Positions 1-21,310 are shown, counted from the first letter of the stretch. The stretch is 64,000 nucleotides of DNA from Microvelia longipes (GCA_018340805.1 JACMZG010001908.1:14068145-14132144); one strand, 5' to 3'. The notes: generated by a model from the sequence alone, not told the origin. Numbers and translations: made by a program.

Positions 1-707
1 CTGGCACTTGATATTCATTCACGGCGAGACGTTTGGTTCTTTAATTTCTAAGTTTTGAGTCAAGGAATTTATAAACTAATTTTCAATTAATAGTTGCATT
101 GGTCTCCATTGATCACACATAAAAGATAGGCAACAATGAGACAAATGTCAGTATAATGTGATGTTTCGATTTAATCCAAAAACTTTTTCCAGCCTCTAAA
201 AAAGAAAAAAAAAAACAGGAAGCACAAATCTGATAACGAAGTTTTTATTAAGATCAAATATTTAACAGCTTTGGTGTAACTGTGTAATTATTATATTTGT
301 GTTTCCTTTGGAACATAAACGAACTATTGTCTCATTAGTGCCCTTCATGAAAATTTGAGCAGTTGAGGTTTCGCTAGGAACGTTCTTTAAATTAATGTAA
401 CTCTAAACAATATCTGGCAAATAAATGGTTCTCATTAACCGAGATGAGAAATATTTGGCTGTAAAACAGTTAGTATTCTAGGATGATTAATTGGGCGGAA
501 GTAAAGCGTAGGTTATAGCACTCAGCGGTTAAATACCCCAATAATTTACGTAGAGATATCTATTAGCTTAAAGCGTAAAGTTTGTCACTGCCACCTGAGA
601 TGGTTTCCTAATGAGACTACATGCTCTAAACAAGCATTATTATTAATATTTTTTTGATTAATTTATTTTCTTCTAACAACGTCTAAGTAGTAAATGTTTT
701 AAAGCAC

Positions 708-737
708 GATCTTTAGATGACTATTCATCTAAAGATC
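708..737. repeat. Perfect 13-bp hairpin
   Basis: The arm gatctttagatga is followed by the 4-nt loop ctat and the exact reverse complement. Its function is unknown and it may be a scrap of a palindromic transposon. Confidence 0.6.
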
Positions 738-1722
738 ACAAATATTTATTTCAACAATGATCTTATATAAACTGAGAGAAAAACCTGGGGTGAGAATTCA
801 AATGCTCCCTAAACTGAACGTGGAGCGAACAACTAAGCTAGCGAACGATAGTTTTATACGTTGTCGCACCAACTGCCTAAAGTACAGAACGGATTTTGAT
901 GTGTGAGGACTTTTTGGATCTAATAAAATCTTAAATTCGACATTCCTACGCTGAACGGGGAGCGAATTTAATTTAAATTTGATTTTCCTACTTTTTTGGA
1001 CCAAAGACTTGACGGGGAGTTCTTTACCATGAAATTAGTTTTTGGAAAGATTAATAAAATAAGTTAATATTTATATAGGTCTGAAGTGCGCCAAATTTAA
1101 TACAATTCGGATACAATTGTGGGAACTATTTGCTGAATACGAGACTCAAGTGTCGGGTTGAAATCCTTTAACGCCAGCATTATACTCTCAGTGAATTACA
1201 TTTTGTATCTGATCTCTTAAATATAGAATTTAATGAGACAGTGATTATTTCTTGAACGTTGGATAATTTAAAATGCCAATTCAATATAATTAATCATGTG
1301 AGATAGGTATCAGCCTTTCATATATTTCTGTAGTAAAACACGAGAGTAGAGTCTAGATCGCGATCCTAACAGAAGTGTTACTATGAAGGCTGGAGTTTAA
1401 ATTCAAACTGGTCGAATAAAATAAACTGAGTCTTCAAATGTTTTAAAGCACTTTATTGGGCAAATGTGAATTTTATATATTTAAGATCTAATAAATGGTC
1501 ATTCATTCATTCATATTGGGCAAAACGTTGGAGATTTGCTTCAACAGATCTATTCTACTTCTTTAAGAACGTAGAATAGATATAAATCTCTTCAGGAGAC
1601 TCTTAACTAAAGTGGAAGTCGTTCTTCACCATTAATATTGCTATGCAAAGTTTATATAAGAAGCCCGATTTCGGATTTCAAAAGAACAGTTCACTCTAAA
1701 CCTCTCTTGCTTATGTCGCATA

Positions 1723-1769
1723 AGCAGTGCAAATGTACAACACGTCGCGTGTTGTACATTTGCACTGCT
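1723..1769. repeat. Perfect 22-bp palindrome with 3-nt loop
   Basis: The left arm begins agcagtgcaaatgtacaac and the right arm is its exact reverse complement, separated by tcg. The arms match at all 22 positions, which is unusual in decayed intergenic DNA. The loop is too short for a normal miRNA precursor. Confidence 0.85.
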
Positions 1770-3074
1770 ACCATAAGAAGTCAAATTATTATAAAACTAA
1801 AAATTGGAAGACCCCACTGAACTAGAGATGAAATAATTTTTGTCTCTTTCATTGCCGCCATTAATAATATGAAATTTGTGTTCTCTTCTACCACGCAAAT
1901 TTAACAAAAACAAGGAAGATTTTTTTCTCCAAACAACTTCCCCTTCTTTAACTACTTCTCTTGCCAAACTATTTACTTCAAATCATGTCTGTATCTGTGA
2001 TAATAGTTAGTCAATTATCTAGTAGCCTTTTATCTATACCTAGCGGTATATTTAAATATTTTTCATCTACTAATTTACCGAAATGAGATAAAAAAAAATT
2101 CTTTCTAATAGCTTGATTTATTGCAAACGCTAAAAGCTCATTAAAAATCCAATTTTCTTGAATAAAAACAGATTCTTATGTTCCTAGAGGTTTCCTAGCT
2201 GGCCCGGAGCCGACTTATACATTTAATTTATTTTAAATTTAAAAATGGATTTCGACTATTTATTGTATTTAAAGCATATTTAAAATGTTTATATTTTTAG
2301 TATAAATAATATTTTTATTTATTTAAATAATATTTTAAAAGTATTTACAAATAAGTATAAATAGGTAATTACATACATTTTAAATAAAGAAAATGCTATT
2401 CATTATGCGCTGAGAAAAAAATAAGTTTGTTTTTAGGAAAAGACCTTGTTTTTAAATCATTCATAGAAGCTGAACAAGATCTGAAAAATACAAAGTCTGG
2501 CCTCTCCGCAGCATGTTAATGATTACCATCAGCTGATGTAATATGACGGGGATCCAAAGCGACAATTTGAAGTATATATTACAGCACATATTACAGCACT
2601 GTGAGGGTTGGAATAAAAATTAAAAACTGTTGTTTTTATTATGTTATCTTCGATAACATAACAAGCTACTTTAATTGACACATTTATCTAAGTAATGAAT
2701 GGCGAAAACCGTGCTGATATTATAAGTAAAAATGTTAGTATTAATGTCATTTAAGGATAAATGTTTCATTTTTGTTATTATTATTTGTTTTCTTCATACA
2801 AAGCTCCTAAATTTTTCTCATACCTAAATTAAAAACTGGCAATGATAAATACTTTTTTTTGCTTGCATCTATCCGGATAGAAAACAAAAAATCTGTATCA
2901 ATCGATCAAAGAATGAGTTGGTCCTTTTTTGCTTAATTTATTATCCATGTATCTATTTCATTATTTACAGCAAAAATTATGTTTTTGTATTTATTTGTGT
3001 TTTGTATAAGTAGAAGAGAACACCCTATATCTCAATACATAGAGTCTTGAATTATTTTGTAGACTCTAGGAAAT

Positions 3075-3090
3075 GTATATATATAATATA

Positions 3091-3129
<39 letters not shown>

Positions 3130-3140
3130 TATATATTATA
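3075..3140. repeat. (TA)n microsatellite
   Basis: An interrupted TA dinucleotide tract lies directly outside the left inverted repeat of the 3137-4733 element. It may be the expanded TA-rich target site. Confidence 0.85.
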
Positions 3141-3366
3141 TAAAAAGAAAAGTAGGTTTTTTTTCTATAGCGCTTTATTACTAGAGATTTTATTCTATCT
3201 CTTATATTATAGAGCTATATGACCCTAATTCTCATAAGATAATTTTTTCTTTGAAAATTCGCACATAATACGTAATAAAGACCGAGGCCTGGTTAAATAA
3301 AATGTTTGATTTCTTGTTTAAGTTTTCTTGTTAAAGCATTGTTGTAAGTTTGTTGTTTGGATTTTC

Positions 3367-3448
<82 letters not shown>

Positions 3449-4733
3449 TAGAGGGTACCGGAGTGTGTCCATATCCGTATCTTTCCACACTCAGGAGTAT
3501 CTCCCCCGCAATCTCATTAGCAAATTTTCCCTTTCGCTAAAAGAAGGCGTTTTTAGTAGAATGGACACGATTTATGGAGCATCCCAATCTTGTTTAAGGA
3601 TCCAAGTGGAACATAATGATGTAGAAAGATTAGGGCATATGCGTCATTATTCTATTTTCTATAGTTTTGTAAAGTTTGAGTAGTTCATCTTTTGTAGGAA
3701 CAGGTAAGGGTGCGACAAATTCACTACATAAAATTTAGGCAAAATTTTCTGAAGAGCTTTTGTTGATAATTTTCAAATGATTGCTCAAAATCATTATTCG
3801 ATTCGGCTGATACTGGATCTATGAGACAATTTTAACAAAAACGCATTTAAAAATTTACTAAAATTAGATCAAAAGCAACTTGCCATTTAATACGACAGTT
3901 TGTAAACGCTCTCATGACAACGCGTTTCAGTTCTTCGAATGCGTTAAGCAAGTAGACTTTCCTTATGATTCAAATGTGTTTGCCAAGACGACACCAGGTT
4001 GAACGCTGACATTTAAACTGAGCTAGAAAAGAATTAGTTCGCAACCCGTGTAGTTTGAGAGACGATATCTTATATATAATGTTGGCAGAGCACCTACTGG
4101 GTCTCTCTCTAATCTTTCACTCCCTAATGATTATATTTTTCAAAAACTCATTTCATATTTTTAAAATATGTAATTTCTCTATTTCACCTTTTGGCCGTTA
4201 TTTAATACTCGGCTAATAAAGCAGACAAGTAAAGTCAACAAATAATAAAATATTGCATTTTACTTACATCACACACTATTTTTGCATATCTTCTTTCATT
4301 TAAAGTAAAAATTTTAACACAAGGGTTCGTAAATCAGGCTAGTTGTTGAAATTATTCAATTGATTTTTGCTCGAATTTCCGGTTGCTAGCCAATTTAGTA
4401 ACAATTTGATTAATTATTCTGTTATCTGTTTTTTTTTTCAGACAAACCTTCCAAAATCGTTTGTGTTCATAATTTTATGTAGAACGCAATTTAGTATACT
4501 ACCTTTGAAAATCCAAACAACAAACTTACAACTAAAAGCGTTAACAAGAAACTTAAACAAGAAATCAAACATTTTATTTAACCAGGGCCTCGGTCTTTAT
4601 TACGTATTATGTGCGAATTTTCAAAGAAAAAAATTATCTTATGAGATTAGGGTCATATAGCTCTATACATATAAAGATAGAATAAAATCTCTAGTAATAA
4701 AGCGCTATAGAAAAAAACCTACTTTTCTTTTAT
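3137..4733. mobile_element. Non-autonomous DNA element with ~235-bp inverted repeats
   Basis: Bases 3137-3372 and 4497-4733 are near-identical inverted copies. Shared blocks include ctatagcgctttattact, gtcatatagctctata, the stretch around acgtaataaagaccgagg, and tttgttgtttggattttcaa. Small indels separate the arms. (TA)n tracts lie outside both ends and just inside the left arm (3371-3445). The ~1 kb between the arms encodes no recognisable transposase. This is a MITE or foldback-type element, probably targeting TA-rich DNA, but the superfamily cannot be assigned because the outer ends merge into the TA tracts. Confidence 0.75.
3371..3445. repeat. (TA)n microsatellite
   Basis: A pure TA tract of about 37 units follows the left inverted repeat. 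The right arm is joined to tatactacc in the corresponding place, so the tract probably expanded after insertion. Confidence 0.9.
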
Positions 4734-4876
4734 ATATATATATATATATATATTATAATATATATATATAGTATTATATATTATATATATATATTAATAA
4801 TATATTATATATATTAAATATATATACTTATATATATTATATTATATATATTATATATTATATATATATATCTATA

Positions 4877-4914
<38 letters not shown>

Positions 4915-4920
4915 TATATA
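4731..4920. repeat. (TA)n-rich tract
   Basis: A long interrupted TA/ATT tract borders the right inverted repeat of the 3137-4733 element. Open frames here are only Tyr-Ile repeats. Confidence 0.85.
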
Positions 4921-5129
4921 TACATATAACTGTACATTTAGATAAGGGACTTAAAGCCTTCAGAAAATCCCAAAAATCAGCGATAAAGGCGTTTTTTCTT
5001 GTATTTAACAATCACAACACTTTTCCATTATACCAACGATATAAATGAGAAAAAAACCTATTATACGAGTACAAACAGATATTAAGCATACCGTTGTATA
5101 TGAAGCAGTTTGTTATATTTTAATTTTTC

Positions 5130-5215
5130 TTAATGTCTGATCATGACTAATTTTTAGTCAAAAGTTTATTTATTTATTTTACAAAATAAAGGACTTTTGT
5201 GTCATTAATTGTTTT
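5130..5215. mobile_element. Half of a small MITE related to 24940-25180
   Basis: The block gactaatttttagtcaaaag, then a T/A-rich run, then ggacttttgtgtcattaatt matches one arm of the palindromic element at 24940-25180. Only one arm is present, so this is a truncated copy. Confidence 0.5.
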
Positions 5216-5690
5216 TTTATAACAGAGATTTCTTCATCCTGTATTTGTGTGTCTAATGTGATCTTTCGAGTCTCTCCAGCCCTCTTCACCAACTCATTAG
5301 CCTTTTGCCTTTCTGTCCTTGCGTTAGATGCATGTTTCCAGTAGTTCTTTGTTAGCTTCAATGACAGTTTGATTATTAAAACTATATATGTTTGATGTAA
5401 ATAGCTCAAGTAGTTTGGACAAACAGATTGAATAGACTGAGATACAATACATAGCCATGTCATCGCTTGCTACTGCTGCCAGTTAAGCATCTAATCTGAA
5501 TAGCTTTTCTCACATGTATCTTCTTAACTCTCTGAACACATCTTTCCCTCTATTTCAATAAAAAATATTACTCAATCTTTATTTTAACCCCACTCCATTT
5601 AAAATTTTCTAAAATATCGACAGTCGTACTTTAATTGGCGTTATTAAGATTATTTTTTCCGTGTATTGATAGTCAGTTTTAATGTTCCAG

Positions 5691-6900
5691 GACCTTCCAG
5701 CTAGGATGCCAAAACCGGCAACACACTGGTCAAGGCCAAGATTTCTCCACTATGACTGCCTTTATCAATACATGCATAGTTACTACGACGATGTTATAGA
5801 TTATTTAAATAAGAAACAAAGAGGTATTTACTGTGAACCACCCAAAGCCCAGAGTTGGACTGAGAGAGCCGTTAGAGCGTCTGTAAGTATAGACAGTTTA
5901 AGCAGATGTTTTACTTTATCTGAATATCGCTGAACAGAATGCACTGTTTTTGCACTAAATTGTAGTTGAGAGAAATCAACATTAAAAAAATAAAATTAAG
6001 GGGCCATCGGCCCATTAATTGCTACGCGGAATCGGAACGGTTGATAAGCATATCAACATTATCAACTCTGCTGCCCTTTGGAGCCCATGGTAGCTATATC
6101 ATTGATCCCATGCAACTCAACTGCCACTTGGAGCCCATGATTGCTATTTCATGGATCCCATGCAACTTAGCTGCCACTTGGAGCCCATGATTGCTATTTC
6201 ATGGATCTCATGCAACTTAGCTGCCACTTGGAGCCCATGATTGCTATTTCATGGATCCATGCAACTTAGCTGCCACTTGGAGCCCATGATTGCTATTTCA
6301 TGGATCTCATGCAACTTAGCTGCCACTTGGAGCCCATGATTGCTATGTCTATGGATCCTATACAACCATAAAAATCATTTGTAAGTTTTTCAAATTACAC
6401 CAGTCTTATTTTCGGCATTCACGTCTCTGAAAATCTAGTAACAACACTATGCGCCTAAACTATTAAAAGTAAGAAGGCTAAATTGCTAAACTGCTCATCG
6501 CACCTATGATTACTATTACTATTACCTATGATTACTCACTGAACCGATGGGGCCAAAAGATGTTCGATCTCAGCGTCCTATTCTCCCGACTAAAAATGTC
6601 CAGGGCACAACTAGCATTCTTCTAATATGTATTTTTCAAATTATTTTTAAATCTGAGGAAAAATCTGGGAACATTAAAAAAGAGCGTTTATTATCCATTA
6701 CATCCTCTATGTTTTTACACAGTGCTTCAATTGCGATATCTTTTGTTCTGCAGATGAGGCCAAAATCCTGGGGACCATTATCATGGGAAGAGACCAAAAA
6801 CCCAGTAACTCACGTGGTTACCTCAGTACCTCATATTTCCTCCTCTTACCATGTGCATTCAAGGAGCTATTATACAAGGAAGTACAGATCTATCTTCTAG
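5691..6900 (+). CDS. fln: Flightin paralog, 3' part (two exons; first exon not found)
   Basis: Two exons encode the conserved core and C-terminus of a flightin-type myosin-binding protein of the muscle thick filament. Exon 5691-5882 follows an acceptor ending gttccag, stays open for 64 codons and stops at a GTAAGT donor. It carries the family core: H-W-x-R-P-R, YYDDVIDYL and KKQRG...EPPK..SW.ER. Exon 6754-6900 follows a ttctgcag acceptor, continues in phase 0 and ends YYTRKYRSIF-stop. Both exons align to exons 2 and 3 of the complete gene at 11821-20576 with the same splice phases, so this is an ancient tandem duplicate in the same orientation. The intron is 871 bp and carries a minisatellite. 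No N-terminal exon was recognised upstream; it may be highly diverged, lost, or left of the window. The reading frames are intact, so the gene may be functional. Confidence 0.82.
6070..6362 (+). repeat. 50-bp minisatellite in flightin-paralog intron
   Basis: About 5.5 tandem copies of a 50-bp unit lie here, each starting gcccatgattgctatttcat. Units begin at 6083, 6133, 6183, 6233, 6282 and 6332; one is 1 bp short. The array sits wholly within the intron between 5882 and 6754. The tandem ORF through it is an artefact. Confidence 0.9.
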
Positions 6901-7595
6901 ACACTCATTATTCTCACCATTATGGTAAGAAATCTAGATAGTATGTTTATGTTGTAACGTTATTTGATAGTTAAGGGTTAAGCATCCTGATGAACTATTA
7001 AATGCCAAAGGTAGATAAAATAATTATGGTCAAATATGTCACCCCAAACACTTTTGAAGTTGGATAAAGGCAACGCTAGGACATTCGCTAAAAACAGAAC
7101 TTTCTTCTACAAGAACTTCGTTTATTAAATAAATAAAAATACACGTTTGAGGGTCTTTTGGCCCATAAGGGTATTCACCTTCTAAGGAATTAATTAAATA
7201 AAGTTGCACAATGCTCTAAGCTTTTATACTAGTCATAAAAATTGAGAGCGCATAGGCTGTAAACCCTGTGTAAATAATAGACTTTTAACTTTATTTAATT
7301 GTGATAATATCATCTAACTTTTAATAATATCATAATATCATTTAACGGAAAACTAACTCTAACAAAATTTTAATTAAGACTTGAATATTTTAAAACTTTC
7401 TGGCAGAAATGAGATTTACAGGTAGACTAAATTGATAACTTGTCATCTCTTGTCCCAGCTGTCAAACATATCATCCGCATATTTGTCATGTGTATCAATT
7501 TCTAATAACGCGGATCTCCGGTGCTGAATTTAGTGCTTATAGGATCGCGGCCATGGAGGTAGACTGCGTTTATTTAACAACTAAAGTTTAGGATG
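6901..7595. other. 3' flank of flightin paralog, no gene seen
   Basis: AT-rich downstream DNA. Overlapping AATAAA-like signals at 7123-7138 could serve polyadenylation of the paralog, about 230 bp after its stop. Nothing else is supported. Confidence 0.4.
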
Positions 7596-8090
7596 AAGGA
7601 TTTGTACTTTTCCTTTTTACACCGTAGGTTTATGGAAAAGTATTGTGCTTTCGAAAAATTCAAAACAAGGATTCCACCTAGTTGGATGACGGCTAAAATA
7701 ATGGTGCCGTAGTAGGACGACGGCTAAAATAATGGTGCCGTGGGTAAATGACGATTAAAATAATGGTGCCGTAGTTGGATGACAATTAAAATAATGGTGT
7801 CGTAGGGGGATGACGGCTAAAATAATGGTGCCGTAGTTGGATGACAAAAATAATGGTGCCGTAGGGGGATCCTAAAATAATGGGGCCATAGTTGGATGAC
7901 GACTAAAAAATGGGCTATAGTGGATGCGACTAATAATGGGGCCGTAGTTGGATGACGATTAAAATAATGGTGCCGTAGTTGGATGACGCCTAAATTAATC
8001 GTGGTGTAGTTAGATGAATAGAGGACATCTAAGGACTGGTGAGGCAGCCGTAGGGTTAGAATTGACTAGCGTGAGATTAAATAAATAATT
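7596..8090. repeat. Dispersed repeat with internal 31-bp minisatellite
   Basis: The left edge (acaccgtaggtttatgg and the bases after it) resembles the start of the dispersed repeats at 19460 and 34650. From about 7679 to 8010 come roughly eleven degenerate 31-bp units of the form gttggatgacggctaaaata plus atggtgccgta. Several units have deletions. No coding potential. Confidence 0.7.
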
Positions 8091-9540
8091 AAGTAAATTC
8101 CGCCCGTAATAAACAACGGACTTTATTGTTTTTCCACAAATTTCATGTAAATAAATAATAATAGGCATATCATGCATTCTTAAATCGATCTTAAATTATG
8201 TTTTAGAATACATCATACAATCAATATTTTTAAAGATGTGTACAAAAAATGTCTACAATAAATAAAAATCATAATTTAGTTAATTAAATCATAAGTTATT
8301 ATAATCAGTTTCAGAAAATTAAAAGTAGTTATTCGCTTCATGAAATTTATAATAATAAAATTAATACAATTTCTGTTATAACAACAAAACTTGGAAATTT
8401 AGTGCCAAAAATGCCTAATAAAACATAAGTTATTTGGCTGAGCGTTCTGGAATTCTGCCAAAAAGGCAACAACAATACCGTGAGAAGACAAACTTGTAAA
8501 ATAAAATAGTCTGCCGTAGTATAATAAAATTTAAGTAATAAGATTAGATCAAATAATTACTATAACCACATAAACAAAAAAATGCCGTGTTTTATGCTGT
8601 GACTATAGAGATATATACTAGAAGGGGCATAGCCTATCTCAATACATTGAGTGGCCTGAAACATCTTTTTGGGGCTCTCAAGGGCTCTGTGTAACTTTGT
8701 TGAAACCTTCTCTAAGAGGGAGTTAAGGTTATAATAAATCATTTTTTTCTGCGTCCTGTGCATTGTTTATGTTTTGATTTGTATATTTAATGTTCTACTA
8801 TACAAGATACTGTAATTTTGTACTGATTATTTGATTATATTTAAATACGAAAGTGGTTAGGTTACTTTTTCTGTGTTTCAAAATATAACCCATAGGGCCT
8901 CTCTAGTAACATATCTCTATGGCTGTAACATAATGTCTACGACTATTGTTACGATTTACATACGTTAAAACTAAGTAGTAAATTTTTTACAGCACACGAG
9001 CCGTGAGTAATTGTAAAAAACTATGCAAATTTTCTTTACATAGTATTTTTTATCACTATTATTTTAATAGTTAAGCAAGGGTTGCCAGATTCGAATCTTG
9101 GAGCCGGCGCTATTTTGTTTTGTATTTAAGTTAGTTAAAAATAATTCTGAAATAGTTTTTCTTCTGTTAAAACTTAAACTTATTAAAATGAGTAAAAGAA
9201 AGATAGCGATAAGCGATTTTTTGCGAAAAGAAATTAAGTAAATAATAACGAAATCACCGGAAACGATCTGAATAAATTTCCTGGGACAAGTAATATTTGT
9301 AGCCCCGCTTGCAATAAAGACGATTTGCCTGAATGTTTTAAACAAATATACAACTATGTATGGTTAACAAAAATACGAAGTTACATTTTATTATCAGTAT
9401 TAGTTCTGGTTTATTGATATATAACATTGTAAACAAATCACTTTTTTGACTAATACATTTGAAAATTTGCTTATATCGTGGCGGTATGTCTCTTATATAA
9501 ACAAACTAGTAATAACGAACAGATATAGGACAACAACCAT
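8091..9540. other. Intergenic AT-rich DNA
   Basis: No recognised gene. The segment cagattcgaatcttgg near 9085 resembles a tRNA T-arm or polymerase III B box, but no cloverleaf or A box can be drawn around it. It could be the remains of a tRNA-derived SINE. Confidence 0.35.
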
Positions 9541-9604
9541 GAGGCCGCGAAGCGGCCCTCAACGTCGCCATTGCGAAGCAGCGGAGGCGCGAAGCGCCGA
9601 GGCC
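9541..9604. repeat. GC-rich hairpin cluster
   Basis: An isolated GC-rich island in AT-rich DNA. It has two hairpins with identical GAA loops: ggccgc-gaa-gcggcc (9543-9557) and ggcgc-gaa-gcgcc (9586-9598), with gcgaagc motifs between them. Similar gcgaagcg hairpins close the dispersed repeats near 20135 and 36405. It may be a terminal structure of a non-autonomous element. Confidence 0.6.
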
Positions 9605-11700
9605 ACAGATCCTCTTGTTTTATAGACGAGGAGGGTGGAGCCCCTTTGTTGGCGTGTAAGCTTGCAATCGCGCGAACCTGTTGAAGAACAATTTGAATCC
9701 CATGGCTAGTCTTCAGCACTAATTAGTAAAAAAGTCCCTACCTTCTGCTTGACGGGGTTTCCGCCTTTAAATACTAGAAATATTCGTAACTCTGTATCTC
9801 ATGAGTTTTGAGGCTAGTTCTTCACCTAAGGAGGTTAGATTCTCTGGATGGAAGTTTAGAGTTGAACCCTGTCTCTCACAGCCGCGCCTGAGGGTGTTTC
9901 AACCTCTGGTTTTCCTGCTATGATAGAGACAGTGTTGGACAATGACCCGTCGGCTGCTACAGTAGTAGCAATAGTCTGATTAGAGACTTTTTCTGAGAGA
10001 GTTCTCATAAAACCCTAAACCCAGTTGATGTGTGGTCCCTCATTATTACCAACACAATCCTATTAAATTATTCCTTTATATTTCAGGTAATACGAACGAA
10101 TGAGAAGTTTTAACTGAAGCTAAAAAAGACAAATATTGGAAGGAAGTTAATCTGGGTGGCCCCGCACTTACTCACCATTCCCTCACACTAACTTAACTTA
10201 TCTCAACTTGACACAAGTTAAGTTCAGCTAAGTTGTAATCAAACTTAATTCTTATCCCTGTTAATTTTTGAGGTTTTGGTTCAATTTTATTTATCCGGAG
10301 AGAATTTCAAATTTTATGTATTGATTATATTTTAACTGTTTATTCAATATAATATAATTGTAAAATAAATATAACTTTAAGTACAAACATGAGTTTATTT
10401 TATATCCTTTAGGAATTCGTCTCGTCACCCCAAATAAACATCGAAAACTATACCCACTCAATTTTCGTTTGTTAGCCTATCGTTATTTTTCCAACAATTT
10501 ACCAGGATAATATCGGTTACTTAAAGATTAAACTAAAAAGTTAAAGGTTTAAAAAAATCGCCGACTCAGCAAACCAGGCTAATGATGCTTTCCAAAATGT
10601 GATTTTTAATAGAAATATTGTACACGATAACGTTTATTTTTCCCAAGTTTCTTTGATTTGTTGAATCAGCAAATTGTCAATAAAATCTTAAAAATGTGGA
10701 TTACAATTTTTCAGAGGGAAAAAGTTGTTATGTCTATTTTTAATGTTAAAGTTTTTAAAAATATTTATGTGTTTTTGGATGCTAAATCGATCGTTAACTG
10801 TAAGAAATGTAATAACTGGAAAGACTGATGGAATGGAAGACAAACAAAAAAATTAAGGGGGCTATAGTTTTATAAGTCCTCATACAGTTACTCGGACAGT
10901 AAATACATTCGTTTTATTCCCATCCACTCACTAAACTCGCTCGATGTTGCTTAACTTGCATGATCCAACAAAACTGTAAATACACATGCCACTTGTTCAT
11001 TCGTATAAATCGATTTAATACTATTTAAGTTATAGTATTTGTAAAATTACTTAAAAATGCACAGAAAAAAATATGCTGGCTGCAAGTATTAACATTTTTT
11101 GGTGTTTTTGCCCAAAATATCCGATTATGATGATTAATCGCTCGGCATTTTATAAATTTTATCAGCTTTAAAAAATGTTTTCTTCATGATTCGCACACGG
11201 CCAACAGGAAATCCTACTTTTTTTAAGAAACTAAAATTTGTTTTTTCTGCATCATGTAACGTATATTTTTTTAAAAAAGTTTGAAACAATACAAAATGAG
11301 TGACGCTCTTTAAGGTCTAACATCTGGATTATAAGACTCAACGAAAACCTTTACGCTAAAAAATAAATTTGATCAAAATCAAACTTTATATTTCAAGGTA
11401 GAGGGTAGACAATCTGACTTCTCAAAGTTCAAATTCTAAAAATAACGAAAACCATTAATGACGTTCCAAATGAACCACCCTGAAACTAGCCTATTTAGCG
11501 ATCTGTGTACATAATATACATCCGAAAATGGGGCCACGTTTAAAAATAACAGAATAGTTTGACTTTCGAAATTAAAATTTATTTTAGTCTTGTCACCTTG
11601 TCAAGTCGATTGGCGTGACAGATTTATTTACACTTATTAATCGATTATAAGATTAAATTTAAAAGGAAGTAATATTAATCGATTAGGTTAAGATATATCG
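9605..11700. other. Intergenic DNA upstream of flightin
   Basis: No gene recognised. Near 10555-10590 the motif gactcagcaaaccaggctaa recurs inverted near 12940 (ggtttgctgagtcagc), so a degraded inverted repeat or dispersed element is shared with flightin intron 1. A weak TATA-like atattttatgg at about 11708 precedes the flightin start by ~110 bp; I do not claim it as the promoter. Confidence 0.4.
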
Positions 11701-11820
11701 ATTTGGATATATTTTATGGAGGGAGTACAAATCAATTATTAACCCTCTAGTTCTACTTTAGTTATTGTATTAGTTACTTTGATTTATTAGTGGGCGATAT
11801 TGCCCTAGGAATAGTTAGTT

Positions 11821-20576
<8,756 letters not shown>

Positions 20577-20589
20577 AATTAGATTAATA

Positions 20590-21310
20590 AAAAAATTAGG
20601 TCATTGAACTTATCTCAAGAATATAAATTAAGAAGATTAATCAGGTAAGAAAACAGAACAGTTATAGAACTTTTTAAACCAAACTGTACACTAAAGATTT
20701 GAAAAAAAAATACTTAAAAGTATTGTGAGAATGCAGTATTAATTGAATTAATAAAATTGAAAGATAGCGACGTATAGTTTTAAGTTCTCATCTAATAGAT
20801 ATTATATGTTAAGTACACAATAAATTTTAAACTCTCGAAAACACCTTCAAGTGTTACTTAAGTATTTCTGTTGAATCCTGGATTACATCTTCTACTCTAT
20901 TTTCCTTATTTCCTATGTACAAAATCGATTTTCCATAAGATACCTGTGTTCAAATAATTTTAGAAAAACAAAATACGATGTTAATTTAATAAAAAATATT
21001 TTAATAAAATGGCGTATTAATTATGATTTACCTTTACATATATTTTATAATGGACCCGCTATGTATATATTCTATAAACGGAGAAAACAAGCACCTATTA
21101 GACACAAAGAAGTCAGAACGACTACACAATTTATAGGTGGGCAACACTGAGGCCACTTATTGTACTCTGGCGATTCACTAACAGATGTCGCTGATGTAAT
21201 AATACATCAATAAATATACAGTAGCCACAATCGTAAATTGTTGTTTGGAGCAGTTAGTCGTTCCACGAGAAAAGTTTACGGTGCAATAGTAAATCAATAG
21301 AACATGTGAA
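20590..21310. other. Downstream of flightin, no gene seen
   Basis: AT-rich sequence with several AATAAA-like signals. The block 21120-21230 (ggcgattcactaacagatgtcgc) has an LTR-like look, but no partner copy is present in the window. Confidence 0.35.

Larger units (their letters stand above)
1..3060. other. AT-rich stretch without a recognised gene
   Basis: I see no conserved protein in any frame. The stretch contains three hairpins: 708-737 (13-bp stem, 4-nt loop), 1548-1581 (an imperfect stem around atctattctac) and 1723-1769 (perfect, listed separately). A first exon of the flightin paralog at 5691 could lie here or left of the window; I searched for an ATG-acidic exon ending at a GT donor and could not support one. 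Confidence 0.5.

Noticed and set aside
1548..1581. Hairpin as a possible miRNA precursor
   Set aside because: The stem is only about 11 bp with an irregular loop and no evidence of a mature arm.
3328..3683. Frames with long Tyr-Ile runs at 3328-3683, 4814-5011, 12629-12862 and 31942-32302
   Set aside because: They are translations of (TA)n microsatellites and have no independent coding evidence.
5179..5463. 94-codon minus-strand frame with a charged C-terminal half
   Set aside because: It overlaps a MITE half copy and has no recognisable family; it probably arises by chance in AT-rich DNA.
6076..6360. Regular 50-bp repeats as a possible CRISPR array
   Set aside because: The units are fully repetitive with no unique spacers, and the context is a eukaryotic intron; it is a minisatellite.
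9070..9115. tRNA-like T-arm segment (cagattcgaatcttgg)
   Set aside because: No acceptor stem, anticodon arm or D-arm can be paired around it; at most it is a SINE relic.
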